DNA from: Enterococcus canintestini
Lineage (GTDB): Bacteria; Bacillota; Bacilli; Lactobacillales; Enterococcaceae
DNA length: 64,000 bases
Assembly (NCBI RefSeq): GCF_001885735.1
Contig: NZ_JXKG01000008.1
Location: forward strand, 1-64,000
Direction: 5' to 3'
Position numbers and translations under genes: made by a program. Positions 43,299 through 53,855 of the stretch are shown here, one piece after another; position 1 is the first letter of the stretch, and each line of letters opens with the position of its first letter. The notes beneath the pieces are model-generated. The model had not been told where the DNA came from. It searched no databases and saw nothing but the letters and a program-made list of their open reading frames with translations.

Positions 43299-44237
43299 TT
43301 AGTTATTAAAATAATTACGAGTATCCTTTTCATCTTGATTGAGCTGTTTGACTAGACCATCAGCACCAGCAAATTTTACTTGTTTGCGAATAAGATGATT
43401 AAACCGAACGCGTACTGTTTCACCATAGATATCTTTATTGAAATCTAAAATAAAAACTTCAACTGTTAATTTGCGCCCTTCACCAAACGTATCATTATGG
43501 CCAATCGAACTCATCGCTTGATACCATTTATCAGCGACTTTAATTTCAGAAACATACACACCTTCCATCGGTAAACGAACGCTATTTTTAAAACGAATAT
43601 TTGCCGTCGGATACCCCAGTGTGCGGCCACGGGCATCTCCGTGTACCACTGTTCCTTCAATTTCATAAATGTAGCCGAGTAATTTTGTTACTTCTAGCAT
43701 ATTGCCTTCATCTAATAATTCACGGATTCGAGTTGAACTAATTTTATCCCCTGCTAATGTTTCTTTTGGGACAGTGACAATTTCAAACCTTCCTTTGGCA
43801 TACTCAGGTAGATGTGAAACATCTGCTATATCTTTCGGCCCGTAAGTATAATCAAAACCACTAACAGCAGCTACAGCGTGTAACCCCACAATATACTCAT
43901 CTACGAATGTTTGCGGTTTTAAGTGGGCAAAATTTGAAGTAAATTCAATCTCATATAAATAATCGACACCAAGTTCTGCCATATGATACTCTTTTTGTTT
44001 TAAAGAAGTTAAATACTTTTGATTTTCGCCTTCTTGTTTTTTAAAGACGACAGAAGGATGTTGATTAAACGTCATCACAGCAAGTTTAATCCCTTTTTGT
44101 CGAGCTAATTCTTTGCCAGTCAAAATAACTTTTTGATGGCCCCGGTGAACGCCATCAAAAAAACCTAAAACTAAAACTACCGGCTCACTTGGAATTTGTT
44201 CTTTTGTATAAGGATGATGAATTTGGATAATTTTCAC
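43299..44237 (-). CDS. ribF: Bifunctional riboflavin kinase/FAD synthetase
   Basis: A 312-residue cytosolic enzyme that makes FMN and FAD from riboflavin and ATP. The N-terminal adenylyltransferase has LGFFDGVHRGHQ near 25 and the ISSTRIRELL signature. The C-terminal flavokinase (about 185-305) has GRTLGYPTANI and the metal-binding region. It follows truB by 4 bases, the usual order in firmicutes. No FMN riboswitch is present. Confidence 0.95.
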   Translation of the reverse strand: MKIIQIHHPYTKEQIPSEPVVLVLGFFDGVHRGHQKVILTGKELARQKGIKLAVMTFNQHPSVVFKKQEGENQKYLTSLKQKEYHMAELGVDYLYEIEFTSNFAHLKPQTFVDEYIVGLHAVAAVSGFDYTYGPKDIADVSHLPEYAKGRFEIVTVPKETLAGDKISSTRIRELLDEGNMLEVTKLLGYIYEIEGTVVHGDARGRTLGYPTANIRFKNSVRLPMEGVYVSEIKVADKWYQAMSSIGHNDTFGEGRKLTVEVFILDFNKDIYGETVRVRFNHLIRKQVKFAGADGLVKQLNQDEKDTRNYFNN

Positions 44238-44241
44238 AATA

Positions 44242-45165
44242 CTATACCTCAGTTCGTAACATTTTTAACGGTTTCAATTTATTTTTTTCTTTTGGATTGT
44301 TCTCATATAAAGCTACAACTTTTTCCTGATAATATAAAGCAATTGGTTTTTTAGGCATAGAATCTAAACCAAAGACTTCAGGAGCTAAGCGCATACCATT
44401 TTTTACTTGGAGCCATGTTTTTTCGTTAATGGTAATTTTGTCAAAAGCTGATAGCCCATATTCTAGCGGCAATAAATATTCACTAATCGTATCCTCTGCA
44501 ACAGCTTGCGCTACTTGAGCTAAAGTTAGTGCTTGGGCTGGCTTTAGTCCGCCACTTTCCAAACGAGTTAAATCAGACATGTGAGCAGCTACTCCTAGTT
44601 TTTTACCAGTATCTACTGCTAAAGTACGTACGTAAGTTCCTTTGCCACAAACAACTTCAAAACGCCAACTTTGAGTTTTATTTTCTTTGTCATATTCAGG
44701 TTCACTTATCCGGCGAAAACTTTTAATCTGGGCTTTACGTTTCGGTCTTTCTACTTCTAAACCAGCCCGCGCATATTCATATAATCGCTTTCCATTCACT
44801 TTAACAGCAGAATACATAGGTGGAATTTGTGTAATCTCGCCTTCCATCAATTTCATAATATTATCAATCTCATTTTGGCTAAAAGGAGTTTCAATCGGCG
44901 TTGTTGCAACTACTTCCCCTGAGGCGTCTTCTGTTGTGGTTGCATAGCCTAATGTAATTTCTCCGGTATAAACTTTACCACTATCTTGCATGAATTCAAT
45001 CACCTTAGTTGCTTTACCAATACAAATCGGTAAAATACCATCCACATCTGGGTCCAAAGTCCCACCGTGACCAATTTTTTTCGTTTTTAAAATCTTACGT
45101 AATTTGAATACACAGTCATGACTAGTCATGCCACGTTCTTTCCATAAAGCTAAAATGCCGTCCAT
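44242..45165 (-). CDS. truB: tRNA pseudouridine(55) synthase
   Basis: A 307-residue enzyme that isomerises U55 in the T-loop of tRNA. The catalytic Asp is in HGGTLDPDVDGILP near residue 40, and KxxHGGTLDP, YTGEITLGYATTTED and CGKGTYVRTLAVD are all family motifs. A PUA-like C-terminal region is present. A terminator lies upstream (45221-45257), so the truB-ribF pair probably has partly independent expression. No ATG-proximal consensus promoter was identified. Confidence 0.95.
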   Translation of the reverse strand: MDGILALWKERGMTSHDCVFKLRKILKTKKIGHGGTLDPDVDGILPICIGKATKVIEFMQDSGKVYTGEITLGYATTTEDASGEVVATTPIETPFSQNEIDNIMKLMEGEITQIPPMYSAVKVNGKRLYEYARAGLEVERPKRKAQIKSFRRISEPEYDKENKTQSWRFEVVCGKGTYVRTLAVDTGKKLGVAAHMSDLTRLESGGLKPAQALTLAQVAQAVAEDTISEYLLPLEYGLSAFDKITINEKTWLQVKNGMRLAPEVFGLDSMPKKPIALYYQEKVVALYENNPKEKNKLKPLKMLRTEV

Positions 45166-45220
45166 TCTAACTCCTCACTATCTCTAAATTCATTTCAACT
45201 GCCCTATTATAGCAGAAAAA

Positions 45221-45257
45221 AAGCCTCTTTAAAAAGTTTTCCTTTCTAAAGAGGCTT
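45221..45257 (-). terminator. Terminator between rbfA and truB
   Basis: Arms AAGCCTCTTTA and TAAAGAGGCTT around a 15-base loop, followed on the minus strand by TTTTTTTCTGC. It should end most transcripts coming from rimP through rbfA. Confidence 0.87.
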
Positions 45258-45264
45258 CTTTATC

Positions 45265-45612
45265 TTAATCCTTGTGTAAATTACGGATCATTTCGTCGAT
45301 TTTGTTACCATATTGCACAGAGCTATCTAATTCAAAAGAGATTTCCGGTGTTTTATATAATGTTAACCGTTGGCCTAATTCTCGTCGAATTAAACCACTC
45401 GCTTTTTCTAAACCCGCTTGTGCTTTTTGTTTATCAGAAGCTAAGTCAGATAAAATACTATAAAAGATTGTTGCTTGTTGTAAATCTCCTGTTACCCGGA
45501 CATCTGTAATAGTGACATCTTGCACCCGTGGATCGCGTACTCTTTTACGTAAAATATCGTTGACTTCTCTTAAAATTTCATGGGCAACACGACGGTCACG
45601 ATAATTGGCCAT
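45265..45612 (-). CDS. rbfA: 30S ribosome-binding factor A
   Basis: A 115-residue KH-like protein that helps mature the 16S 5' region in the small subunit. It begins [20 protein letters not shown] and has the typical [12 protein letters not shown] and [21 protein letters not shown] segments. It follows infB by 19 bases in the nusA operon and is followed by a strong terminator. Confidence 0.95.
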   Translation of the reverse strand: MANYRDRRVAHEILREVNDILRKRVRDPRVQDVTITDVRVTGDLQQATIFYSILSDLASDKQKAQAGLEKASGLIRRELGQRLTLYKTPEISFELDSSVQYGNKIDEMIRNLHKD

Positions 45613-45631
45613 CCTTATCCCTCCATTTATC

Positions 45632-48268
45632 TTAGTCGTTTTTGATTTCTTCCATTACATAAGCTTCAATCACATCGTCAACTTTCAAATCATTGAATTT
45701 TTCGACCATAGCGCCACATTCAAAGCCTTGTTTTACTTCTTTAACATCATCTTTAAAGCGTTTCAAGCTCGCAAGGACGCCTTCGTAAATCACGATACCA
45801 TCACGAATGACACGGACACCACTGTCGCGGCGAATAAACCCATCGGTTACATAGCAACCGGCAATCGTACCAACTTTTGAAACTTTATATGTTTCGCGGA
45901 CGATCATTTGACCAGTAATTTTTTCTTCAAATTCTGGGTCAAGTAAGCCCTTCATCGCTGTTTCAATTTCTTCGATTGCTTTATAAATGATACGGTGTAA
46001 ACGAATATCAACCGTTTCGGCATCTGCTTGTTGTTTTGCTTGTGGCGTTGGGCGCACGTTGAAGCCGATGATAATCGCATTACTTGCAGCTGCTAAGGTA
46101 ACATCACTTTCATTAATAGCACCAACAGCAGAATGGACGATATTAACTCGTACGCCTTCTACTTCAATTTTCTTCAATGAAGCAGCAAGCGCTTCTGCTG
46201 AACCTTGTACGTCTGCTTTAATAATCACGTTAACTTCTTTTAATTCGCCTTCTTTTAGGCTTTCAAATAAGTTATCCAATGTCACACGGCTATTAGAAGC
46301 ACGTTGTTCCATCAAAGCACGTTTTGCCCGTTCTTCACCGGCAGCCCGCGCTGTTTTTTCATCTTCAAAGACGACAAAACGATCGCCTGCTTGAGGAACA
46401 TCATTTAAACCAGTAATTTCGACTGGTGTCGCAGGTCCTGCTGATTTATCCCGTCGGCCTAAATCATTGGTCATTACCCGTACACGGCCATAAGTATTTC
46501 CGACTACAATTGGATCGCCCACATGTAAAGTACCTTGTTGCACGAGTAATGTTGCCACTGGGCCTTTACCTTTATCCAAACGAGCTTCAATTACAGTACC
46601 AATGGCTCTTTGGGTTGGATCTGCTTTTAAGTCTTCTACTTCTGCTACAAGTAAAATCATTTCTAATAATTCATCGATGTTTTGACCAAATTTCGCTGAA
46701 ATTTCAACAAAAATTGTGTCGCCACCCCAACTTTCAGGAATTAATTCGTATTCACTTAGTTCTTGCATTACGTGTTGTGGGTTAGCACCAGGTTTATCAA
46801 TTTTATTCACTGCAACAATAATTGGCACTTTCGCTGCTTTGGCGTGGTTAATCGCCTCAACAGTCTGTGGCATAACGCCATCATCTGCTGCAACAACTAA
46901 AATTGTAATATCTGTAATACTTGCACCTCGAGCCCGCATACTTGTAAAGGCCGCGTGTCCTGGTGTATCTAAGAAAGTAATTGGTTTCCCATCAATGTCA
47001 ATTTGATAAGCACCAATATGTTGCGTAATCCCGCCAGCTTCACCACTTGTTACTCGTGAGTGACGTAGTGTATCTAGTAAAGTTGTTTTACCATGGTCAA
47101 CGTGACCCATAATCGTCACAACTGGTGGACGTGGTACTAAGTTTTCGGCTGCAACTTCTTCTGCTTCAAAGAATTTGTCAATGTCGGCAATATCGACTTG
47201 TACTTTTTCTTGAGGCTCAATTCCATAATCTGTCGCCAAAAGTTCAATTGTATCTTTGTCTAGCGCTTGGTTTTGGTTAACCATGACACCCATCATAAAT
47301 AATTTTTTGATGATTTCGGCTGGTTCACGGTGAATTTTTTTAGCAATATCAGCTACATTCATGCCTTCTGTATATTCTAATACTTCTGGCAATTCTCTAA
47401 ATTTACGTGGTGGTACTGCCGGTTTATTGGAAACTTGTTGTTTTCCTTTTTTACCTTTTTTCTTAAACTTATTACGGTTTTGTTGATAGCCACCTTGACG
47501 ATTTTGTTGACCATAATTTTTGTTACGATTATCGTTACTACGGTTACCCGCTTTATTACCATCTGCTTTGGCAGCTGGTTGAGTATTTGCAGGTTTTGCG
47601 GCTGGTTTATTAGCGTTCGTAGCAGGTTTTGTCGTAGTACGTTGTTGTGTTGCTGGTTTTTTATTTTGTGTCGGAGCTTGTTGTGCAGGTTTTGTCTGCT
47701 TGGTTTGGTTACTCCGTTTTTGATTATTATTATTAATAGGCTTTTGATCCTCCGTTTTTTTATTAGCTGTTTTTTGATTTACTGGTACAGTTTTTTGTGA
47801 TGTGTTTTCAGTTTTATTTGAAACAGCTTTAGCTGAAGGTGTTTCAGAATGATTGAAACGATTATTTTGCTCAGCTTGTGTTTTATTTACAGTCCCTTGT
47901 TGACGGTTGTGCGTTGCTTGATTTTTCTGTTGCCCTTGTTGGTTTCCTTTATTTTGACCTTGTTTGTGGCCTTGTTTTTGGTTTGGATTATTCCGATTTT
48001 GGAATTTCGGATTATTCCGTTGGGTAACAAATTTTTTATGCTCAGGTTTTTTTGCTTCATCTGGGTTAGCTGGTTGGGATGCAGGTTTTGGAGCATTGTC
48101 AATACTTTTTGTTACACCAACAGCTTGGCGTAACTTTTTCTCCTCAGTATCTGAGATTGCTCCCATATGATTTTTTACATCAAATCCTAAAGATTGTGCC
48201 GTATCCACCAATTCTTTACTCGATTTGTTGATTTCTTTTGCAAGTTCATAAATTCGTTTTTTTCCCAT
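45632..48268 (-). CDS. infB: Translation initiation factor IF-2
   Basis: An 878-residue GTPase that brings initiator tRNA to the ribosome. The N-terminal helical IF2_N domain ([16 protein letters not shown]) is followed by a long Asn/Gln/Lys-rich low-complexity linker (about 60-290), a second IF2_N, then the G domain with [12 protein letters not shown] near 385, DTPGHAAFT and NKID, and domains II-IV. The linker is longer and much more Gln/Asn-rich than in Bacillus, as is common in enterococci. It is cotranscribed with ylxQ and rbfA. Confidence 0.96.
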   Translation of the reverse strand: MGKKRIYELAKEINKSSKELVDTAQSLGFDVKNHMGAISDTEEKKLRQAVGVTKSIDNAPKPASQPANPDEAKKPEHKKFVTQRNNPKFQNRNNPNQKQGHKQGQNKGNQQGQQKNQATHNRQQGTVNKTQAEQNNRFNHSETPSAKAVSNKTENTSQKTVPVNQKTANKKTEDQKPINNNNQKRSNQTKQTKPAQQAPTQNKKPATQQRTTTKPATNANKPAAKPANTQPAAKADGNKAGNRSNDNRNKNYGQQNRQGGYQQNRNKFKKKGKKGKQQVSNKPAVPPRKFRELPEVLEYTEGMNVADIAKKIHREPAEIIKKLFMMGVMVNQNQALDKDTIELLATDYGIEPQEKVQVDIADIDKFFEAEEVAAENLVPRPPVVTIMGHVDHGKTTLLDTLRHSRVTSGEAGGITQHIGAYQIDIDGKPITFLDTPGHAAFTSMRARGASITDITILVVAADDGVMPQTVEAINHAKAAKVPIIVAVNKIDKPGANPQHVMQELSEYELIPESWGGDTIFVEISAKFGQNIDELLEMILLVAEVEDLKADPTQRAIGTVIEARLDKGKGPVATLLVQQGTLHVGDPIVVGNTYGRVRVMTNDLGRRDKSAGPATPVEITGLNDVPQAGDRFVVFEDEKTARAAGEERAKRALMEQRASNSRVTLDNLFESLKEGELKEVNVIIKADVQGSAEALAASLKKIEVEGVRVNIVHSAVGAINESDVTLAAASNAIIIGFNVRPTPQAKQQADAETVDIRLHRIIYKAIEEIETAMKGLLDPEFEEKITGQMIVRETYKVSKVGTIAGCYVTDGFIRRDSGVRVIRDGIVIYEGVLASLKRFKDDVKEVKQGFECGAMVEKFNDLKVDDVIEAYVMEEIKND

Positions 48269-48280
48269 GCAATCACCTTC

Positions 48281-48583
48281 CTAACCTTGTATTAATTCTC
48301 CTATCTTTTTGGCAAAGCCCGCATCTAAAATACCAATTACCATCCGGGGTTTACCAATCGCACCTCCTATTTCCAAGGCGGTTAAACGATCATTATAGGG
48401 AATTTTATAATAAGTGCACTTATCACTTATGTTTTTGTGGGTATTTTTACCAGCATCTGTGGCAATTAATACCAAACGAGCTTTGTTGCGACGAATCTCT
48501 TTTAACGTTAGTTCTTCGCCAGTGACCAACTTTCCAGCGCGCATTGCTAAACCTAACATGTTCAATACCTTGTTTTTATCCAT
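48281..48583 (-). CDS. ylxQ: L7Ae-family RNA-binding protein YlxQ
   Basis: A 100-residue kink-turn binding protein of the L7Ae/L30e family. It has MLGLAMRAGKLVTGEE near the start and a central LVLIATDAGKNT, both typical. Its ATG at 48583 overlaps the ylxR stop by 8 bases, so the longer frame from 48649 is not used. It lies in the conserved nusA-ylxR-ylxQ-infB order. Confidence 0.92.
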   Translation of the reverse strand: MDKNKVLNMLGLAMRAGKLVTGEELTLKEIRRNKARLVLIATDAGKNTHKNISDKCTYYKIPYNDRLTALEIGGAIGKPRMVIGILDAGFAKKIGELIQG

Positions 48584-48872
48584 TGCCAAATAACTCACGA
48601 CGGGCTTTTTGATGGGTAACATAATCAAGAAGTTCTTGATAAAACGCATCAGTCAGTGGTGTTTCTAAGACCCGATCCAAGATTTTTTTATCCCAAGCTT
48701 TTTGTACTTCTGCTGGCTCAATTGCAACATAAGCACCGCGACCTGGCATTTTACCAGTGGGATCAATCGAAACTTCGCCTTCTTTTGATCGAGTAATGCG
48801 AATCAGTTCTTTTTTTGGTTTCATTTCACCGGAAACAACGGATTTACGTAAAGGAATCTTTCGTTTCTTCAT
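48576..48872 (-). CDS. ylxR: YlxR-family protein (DUF448, RnpM)
   Basis: A 98-residue protein. The GRGAY motif typical of YlxR is seen in KMPGRGAYVAIEPAEV near 45, and the N-terminus is basic (KKRKIPLRKSVVSGE). YlxR/RnpM has been reported to bind RNase P and affect its activity. It is cotranscribed in the nusA operon and starts after CAGGAGG. Confidence 0.92.
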   Translation of the reverse strand: MKKRKIPLRKSVVSGEMKPKKELIRITRSKEGEVSIDPTGKMPGRGAYVAIEPAEVQKAWDKKILDRVLETPLTDAFYQELLDYVTHQKARRELFGNG

Positions 48873-48887
48873 GAAATCGCCTCCTGA

Positions 48888-50093
48888 TTAATCCTCTTTT
48901 TCTTCATCAAAAGCAATATTTTCATAATCATCACTTGTCATATCGCTATTTTCAATTACTTCATCAACAGAATCGATTGCATTTTCATCAACTGTTTCTT
49001 CAGTTACAAACTCGCCTTCATCGATATAGTCGCCTTCTTCTAATTTGGCATAAAATTCTTCCATATCAGATTCAGCTTTAATATCAATTTTATAACCAGT
49101 TAATTTGGCTGCTAAGCGAGCATTTTGACCTCTTTTACCAATCGCAAGTGATAGTTGATAATCTGGCACAACAACGGTACAAGCACGGGGATTATCCAAA
49201 TCAAAAATAACGTCTTGTGCTTCAGCTGGATTCAATGCATTAGCAATATAAATAGCTGGATCTTCATCCCATTCGACAATATCCATATTTTCGCCTTTTA
49301 ATTCGTTAACAATTGCTTGAACTCGCTGACCTTTAGGGCCGACACAAGTACCCACAGGATCAATATTAGGGTCATCTGAACGCACTGCAACTTTTGAACG
49401 ATCGCCAGCTTCTCTAGCAATGCTAACAATCTCTACAGTACCATCATAAACTTCTGGCACTTCTTGTTCAAATAAACGGCGTAATAAATCTGGATGGGAA
49501 CGACTAACAAAGACTTGTGGACCTTTTGAAGTATTTTCAACCCGAGAAACATAGACTTTAATACGATCATGTGGTTGATAAAATTCGTTTGGCATTTGAT
49601 CTTGTTTTGATAAAACAGCTTCGATTTTACCCAAATTGACATAAATGTAACGATTGTCTTGTCTTTCAACAATACCTTGCATAATATCTTTTTCATAAGC
49701 TGAAAATTCATTATAGATAATCGTTCTTTCTGCTTCTCTAACGCGCTGTAAAATAACTTGTTTGGCTGTTTGCGCTGCAATTCGGCCAAAATCTTTTGGC
49801 GTTACTTCAAAACGAATTTTGTCACCAATTTCATAAGCTGGGTTGATTTTGATTGCTTCTTTTAAAGAAACTTCTAATTGGGAATCCATGACTTCTTCTG
49901 TTACTTCTTTGACAGCATAAACATGAATGTCACCTTTTTTTTGATTGAATTCTACTTCTACGTTTTGGGCTTGGCCGTAGTGACGTTTATAAGCTGACAC
50001 TAAAGCGGCTTCTAGTGCTTCAATCACGATTTCTTTTGAGATGCCTTTTTCAGCTTCTAAAGCATCTAATGCATTCAACATTTCTTTACTCAT
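48888..50093 (-). CDS. nusA: Transcription termination/antitermination factor NusA
   Basis: A 401-residue RNA polymerase-binding factor. The N-terminal polymerase-binding domain, S1 domain (about 135-200, FGRIAAQTAKQ to YVNLGKIEAVL) and two KH domains (VGTCVGPKGQRVQAI and LAIGKRGQNARLAAKL) are in order. The C-terminus is an acidic tail without the AR repeats of Proteobacteria. Second gene of the rimP-nusA-ylxR-ylxQ-infB-rbfA unit; the leader hairpin upstream of rimP may be a NusA-controlled attenuator. Confidence 0.96.
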   Translation of the reverse strand: MSKEMLNALDALEAEKGISKEIVIEALEAALVSAYKRHYGQAQNVEVEFNQKKGDIHVYAVKEVTEEVMDSQLEVSLKEAIKINPAYEIGDKIRFEVTPKDFGRIAAQTAKQVILQRVREAERTIIYNEFSAYEKDIMQGIVERQDNRYIYVNLGKIEAVLSKQDQMPNEFYQPHDRIKVYVSRVENTSKGPQVFVSRSHPDLLRRLFEQEVPEVYDGTVEIVSIAREAGDRSKVAVRSDDPNIDPVGTCVGPKGQRVQAIVNELKGENMDIVEWDEDPAIYIANALNPAEAQDVIFDLDNPRACTVVVPDYQLSLAIGKRGQNARLAAKLTGYKIDIKAESDMEEFYAKLEEGDYIDEGEFVTEETVDENAIDSVDEVIENSDMTSDDYENIAFDEEKED

Positions 50094-50111
50094 CTGCTTG
50101 GAACTCCTTTT

Positions 50112-50588
50112 TTAAAATTGAATAGCTAAACGGGCTTTGGCAATATTCTTACGATCAAAAGTCAGTTCTTTTTCCCGCGTTTTAATTCTGATCTTTAATA
50201 CAAGTTCAGCTTCATTTAAAGAAACTAAAAATCCTTCATATTGCTTTTGTCCTTCAACTGCTTGATATAATGAGATGTGGATATATTCACCCACGGCTTT
50301 TTGATAATCGGCTTCTTTTTTCAGTGGACGCTCGGCACCAGGAGAAGACACCTCTAGAAAATAAGCTTGAGGAATTGGATCTGGATCCATATTATCCAAC
50401 TTTTCACTTAGCTTTTCACTTACATAGGCACATTCTTCTATATCAATGCCGCCTTCTTTGTCGATGAATACTCGCAAAAACCAGCTTTTTCCCTCTTTAA
50501 CAAACTCAACTTCGACTAATTCAAAATTTTGTTCATCCAAAATTGGAACAACTAAATTTGTTACTGTTTCTACCACTGTACTCAACAA
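50112..50588 (-). CDS. rimP: Ribosome maturation factor RimP
   Basis: A 158-residue protein for 30S assembly. The N-terminal domain ([21 protein letters not shown], then [18 protein letters not shown]) and [15 protein letters not shown] in the middle are the family signatures. It starts at TTG, 9 bases after GGAGG. First gene of the nusA operon. The transcript must pass the hairpin at 50624-50648. Confidence 0.94.
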   Translation of the reverse strand: MLSTVVETVTNLVVPILDEQNFELVEVEFVKEGKSWFLRVFIDKEGGIDIEECAYVSEKLSEKLDNMDPDPIPQAYFLEVSSPGAERPLKKEADYQKAVGEYIHISLYQAVEGQKQYEGFLVSLNEAELVLKIRIKTREKELTFDRKNIAKARLAIQF

Positions 50589-50623
50589 TCATCGCCTCCT
50601 TGACCAATTCTTTTCATTAAAAA

Positions 50624-50648
50624 GAGTGAGGGAAAAAATCCCTCACTC
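50624..50648 (-). terminator. Leader hairpin/terminator upstream of rimP
   Basis: GAGTGAGGG and CCCTCACTC form a perfect 9-pair stem around a 7-base loop, followed by a T-run on the minus strand. It lies between a consensus-like promoter (50673-50701) and rimP, so it is transcribed from that promoter and could act as an attenuator. It may also end read-through from the DUF2752 gene. Confidence 0.85.
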
Positions 50649-50672
50649 CACTAAGTATCATTACCGTTATAC

Positions 50673-50701
50673 ATTCTAACATATTTTTTTGAAAATCACA
50701 A
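50673..50701 (-). promoter_or_regulatory. Promoter of the rimP-nusA operon
   Basis: The minus strand reads TTGTGA, 17 bases, TAGAAT. It lies between the DUF2752 stop and the leader hairpin. Confidence 0.65.
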
Positions 50702-50723
50702 CTGAAAGCAGAAATAGCGTTAT

Positions 50724-51071
50724 TTAAGTAGCAATAATTTGCCACAATCGCGGCAAAAAAGCATTAAAATTGAAATCCAATGGTGCTTGATGGGGAAAAT
50801 ACTGAACCATTCGATATGAATAAACAACTAAAAACAGACTTATAATTCCAATCCACCAATATTTATTAGTCAAAAGCCGTGCAATAACCGCTTTTTTTAA
50901 ACTAACTCCATAGAGTAAAACCAACAAAATAATTACCCAAAAAAGTGGATGATAATAAAACGCTGTCGTAATATCCCCCTGTGCCAAATGAATAAAAGCA
51001 CGCGTCATACCACAAACCGGACACGGCAGACCTGTCACAGCTTTTAAAGGACATTCTAATAATCCGACCAT
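50724..51071 (-). CDS. DUF2752 membrane protein
   Basis: A 115-residue membrane protein with three hydrophobic segments. The family motif is CPLKAVTGLPCPVCGMTRAF near the N-terminus, with three Cys that may bind metal or form disulfides. Its function is unknown. Its start overlaps the upstream DUF4234 gene by 16 bases and uses an AGGAG site inside that gene, so the two are coupled. Confidence 0.82.
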   Translation of the reverse strand: MVGLLECPLKAVTGLPCPVCGMTRAFIHLAQGDITTAFYYHPLFWVIILLVLLYGVSLKKAVIARLLTNKYWWIGIISLFLVVYSYRMVQYFPHQAPLDFNFNAFLPRLWQIIAT

Positions 51072-51472
51072 TCATCGTCTCCTTGACTCTTCATATTTAT
51101 CACGCCTTGATTTAAATGATCATAAACATCATTTAAGTCAGATTGTAAAATTGCCATATTAATCACGGCTAGGCCAAAAATACGCAAGACAATAAATAAT
51201 AACTTATTGTCACTACGATAAGGTCGCAGTGCTCTTTTTTGCGCAGCCATCACCAGATCATTGATGCGATACCACCAATAAAACATATATAGGCCACAAG
51301 TAATAAGTCCAAAAAATAATGTCCATCCTGGTTTTAGCCGATAGTCACCAGTTAAATCATTTAAATCTCGGTTGGTAGTATAAATCCAATAGATGCCATA
51401 AATGCCACCAGTTAGTAGTGTAAATAAAATCACAGCTATTACAGAGCGTTTTTGCCAATTGGTTTTCATCAT
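51056..51472 (-). CDS. DUF4234 membrane protein
   Basis: A 138-residue membrane protein. Hydrophobic segments are near 11-30, 50-68 and 88-108, with Trp/Tyr-rich GIYGIYWIYTTNRDLNDL and GLYMFYWWYRINDLV, typical of DUF4234. Function unknown. It overlaps the DUF2752 gene; the two probably form one membrane unit. It lies between thrS and the nusA operon on the same strand. Confidence 0.8.
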   Translation of the reverse strand: MMKTNWQKRSVIAVILFTLLTGGIYGIYWIYTTNRDLNDLTGDYRLKPGWTLFFGLITCGLYMFYWWYRINDLVMAAQKRALRPYRSDNKLLFIVLRIFGLAVINMAILQSDLNDVYDHLNQGVINMKSQGDDEWSDY

Positions 51473-51627
51473 AGTCGCTATTTCCTTTCGTATCTCACTA
51501 TGTAAAAGAAGCTGCCGCCTCTTTAACTTTATTTGATAAAATAATTTTTCCTGTTTGAAAATTCGTTTGAACTTTCTTAAATTACTTTACCATAAAAGAG
51601 TTAAATTAGGCAGGACAGCTTAAAAAT

Positions 51628-53568
51628 TTATACGCGACTGTAGTTAGCTACTTCTGCTGCAATTGCATCCACAAAAATATTTAGTTCTTCAACTGAAGTT
51701 TCTTTACTTCCATAACGACGAACGTTTACAGTTGCATCTTTTACTTCATTATCCCCTACAACAAGTTGATATGGAATTTTTTGTGTTTGTGAAGCTCGAA
51801 TTTTATAACCCATTTTTTCATTTCGGTCATCGACTTCAACCCGAATTCCTTTTGCTTGTAGACGTTCTTTGATTTCATAAGCATAATCAGAATGTGCTGC
51901 AACAGAAACTGGAATAATTGTTGCTTGAATTGGCGCTAACCAAGTTGGAAATGCACCTTTGTAAACTTCTGTTAAATAAGCTACAAAACGTTCCATTGTA
52001 GAAACAATTCCGCGGTGAATAACGACCGGACGATGAGTATTTTCGCCATCTTCACCGACATAAGTCAACTCAAAACGTTCAGGTAATAAGAAGTCTAATT
52101 GAATAGTAGACAAGGTTTCTTCCATCCCCATCGCTGTTTTCACCTGCACGTCAAGTTTTGGTCCGTAAAATGCTGCTTCTCCTTCAGCTTCAAAATAGTC
52201 TAAGCCTAATTCATCCATCGCTGCTTTTAACATTGTTTGCGCGTTATCCCACATTGCATCATCATCAAAGTATTTTTCAGTATTGTTAGGATCACGATAA
52301 CTCAAGCGGAAACGATAATCTGTCACGTTGAAGTCTGCATAAACCGCAATCATCAAGTCCAAAGTCCGTTTGAATTCATCTTTAATTTGATCCGGACGCA
52401 CAAAAGTATGGCCATCATTTAATGTCATTTCCCGTACCCGTTGTAAACCAGATAAGGCACCAGATTTTTCATAGCGATGCATCATGCCAAGTTCTGCAAT
52501 TCGAATTGGTAGTTCCCGATAAGAATGAATATCATTTTTGTAGACCATCATGTGATGCGGACAGTTCATTGGACGTAAAACAAGCATTTCGCCATCGCCC
52601 ATATCCATCGGTGGGAACATATCTTCATGATAATGATCCCAGTGACCAGAAGTCTTATATAAATCAACATTGGCCATAATTGGTGTATAAACGTGTTGGT
52701 AACCTAAACTTACTTCTTTATCGATAATATAACGTTCAATAATCCGGCGAATTGTAGCACCTTTTGGTAACCAGAAAGGAAGTCCTGAACCAACTTCTGG
52801 TGAAACCATAAATAAATCTAATTCTTTTCCTAATTTACGGTGATCGCGTTCTTTTGCTTCTTCTCTTTGTTTAATAAATTCTTTTAGATCTTTTTTATCA
52901 AAGAAAGCTGTCCCATAAACACGTTGCATCATCTGATTATCGGAATTACCACGCCAGTAAGCACCCGCAACAGATAATAGTTTGAAAACTTGAATACGAC
53001 CAGTTGAAGGAACATGTGGGCCACGGCACAAATCAACAAATTCTCCTTGACGATAGGCTGTAATTGTTTCATCTTCTGGCATTTCATTAATTAATTCGAC
53101 TTTATAAGGGTCTGCATGAAACAAATCCAATGCTTCTGCTTTTGATAAAACCAAGCGTTCAATCGGTAAATTTTCTTTCACGATTTTCATCATTTCTGTT
53201 TCAATTGCTGGTAAGTCTTCGGCTGTGATTGGATGTTGACCGTTATCAGTATCATAATAAAATCCACTGTCAATCGCAGGGCCTACGCCAAAGTGAATAT
53301 TCGGAAATAAACGACGGGCCGCTTGTGCCATTAAATGAGCAGCAGAATGGCGAAGTAAAGGTAACGCTTCTTCATCAGCTGGGGTAATAATTGCTAAGGT
53401 AGCATCTTCATTAATTGGACGATTTAGGTCTACTAATTCGCCATTAACTTTTCCCGCCAAAGCTTTTTTTGCTAAGCTATTAGAAATACTAGCCGCAATA
53501 TCTTTTGTTGTACTACCTGATTCAAATTCTTTTTTTGCACCATCAGGAAATGTAATTGTAATTGCCAT
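51628..53568 (-). CDS. thrS: Threonyl-tRNA synthetase
   Basis: A 646-residue class II synthetase that charges tRNA-Thr. TGS domain (about 1-65), second additional/editing domain (about 70-230, with the [10 protein letters not shown] motif), catalytic core (about 240-530; [10 protein letters not shown] and the Arg-rich motif 3 [11 protein letters not shown]), and the anticodon-binding domain at the end. It starts after AAGGAGG. It is controlled by the T-box leader directly upstream. Confidence 0.96.
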   Translation of the reverse strand: MAITITFPDGAKKEFESGSTTKDIAASISNSLAKKALAGKVNGELVDLNRPINEDATLAIITPADEEALPLLRHSAAHLMAQAARRLFPNIHFGVGPAIDSGFYYDTDNGQHPITAEDLPAIETEMMKIVKENLPIERLVLSKAEALDLFHADPYKVELINEMPEDETITAYRQGEFVDLCRGPHVPSTGRIQVFKLLSVAGAYWRGNSDNQMMQRVYGTAFFDKKDLKEFIKQREEAKERDHRKLGKELDLFMVSPEVGSGLPFWLPKGATIRRIIERYIIDKEVSLGYQHVYTPIMANVDLYKTSGHWDHYHEDMFPPMDMGDGEMLVLRPMNCPHHMMVYKNDIHSYRELPIRIAELGMMHRYEKSGALSGLQRVREMTLNDGHTFVRPDQIKDEFKRTLDLMIAVYADFNVTDYRFRLSYRDPNNTEKYFDDDAMWDNAQTMLKAAMDELGLDYFEAEGEAAFYGPKLDVQVKTAMGMEETLSTIQLDFLLPERFELTYVGEDGENTHRPVVIHRGIVSTMERFVAYLTEVYKGAFPTWLAPIQATIIPVSVAAHSDYAYEIKERLQAKGIRVEVDDRNEKMGYKIRASQTQKIPYQLVVGDNEVKDATVNVRRYGSKETSVEELNIFVDAIAAEVANYSRV

Positions 53569-53597
53569 AGATAATTCCTCCTTAAATAATAAAAAAA

Positions 53598-53624
53598 GTC
53601 CTAGCGCTATAATAGCACTAGGAC
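53598..53624 (-). terminator. Terminator of the thrS T-box
   Basis: GTCCTAGTGCTAT and its complement on the minus strand form a strong stem followed by seven T. It competes with the T-box antiterminator. Confidence 0.92.
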
Positions 53625-53795
53625 GTGATTAACGTGGTTCCACCTAATTTTAAGACATATTTTCGTCTTCTCTTTTGCCGCTAACGGTTGCCACCGCCTA
53701 AGATTAATTAGGAATAAGTAAAGTGGTCATCCTTTGGTTTTCTGTTGGAAAACTTTCAGCAGTTGTCTTCCTCTCTGTTACAGACTCTCAAAATC
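53598..53795 (-). promoter_or_regulatory. T-box leader of thrS
   Basis: On the minus strand the conserved T-box AGGTGGAACCACG is at 53631-53645, directly before the terminator (53598-53624). Stem I features are upstream: AGAGAGGAAGACAACTGCTGAAAG and a candidate specifier loop with the Thr codon ACC at 53727-53725 (ATGACCAC). Uncharged tRNA-Thr would stabilise the antiterminator. A possible promoter is TTGCAT, 17 bases, TTAAAT near 53820-53850. Confidence 0.9.
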
Positions 53796-53855
53796 AGTTG
53801 GCTTTACAAGTTGAATATATTTAAACACTTCTTTTAAAAAAATGCAAGAATAAAC

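Noticed and set aside
47377-48170. Several long open frames opposite or within the Gln/Asn/Lys-rich part of infB
   Set aside because: They are shadows of the low-complexity linker codons (CAA, AAC, AAA) and lack ribosome sites.
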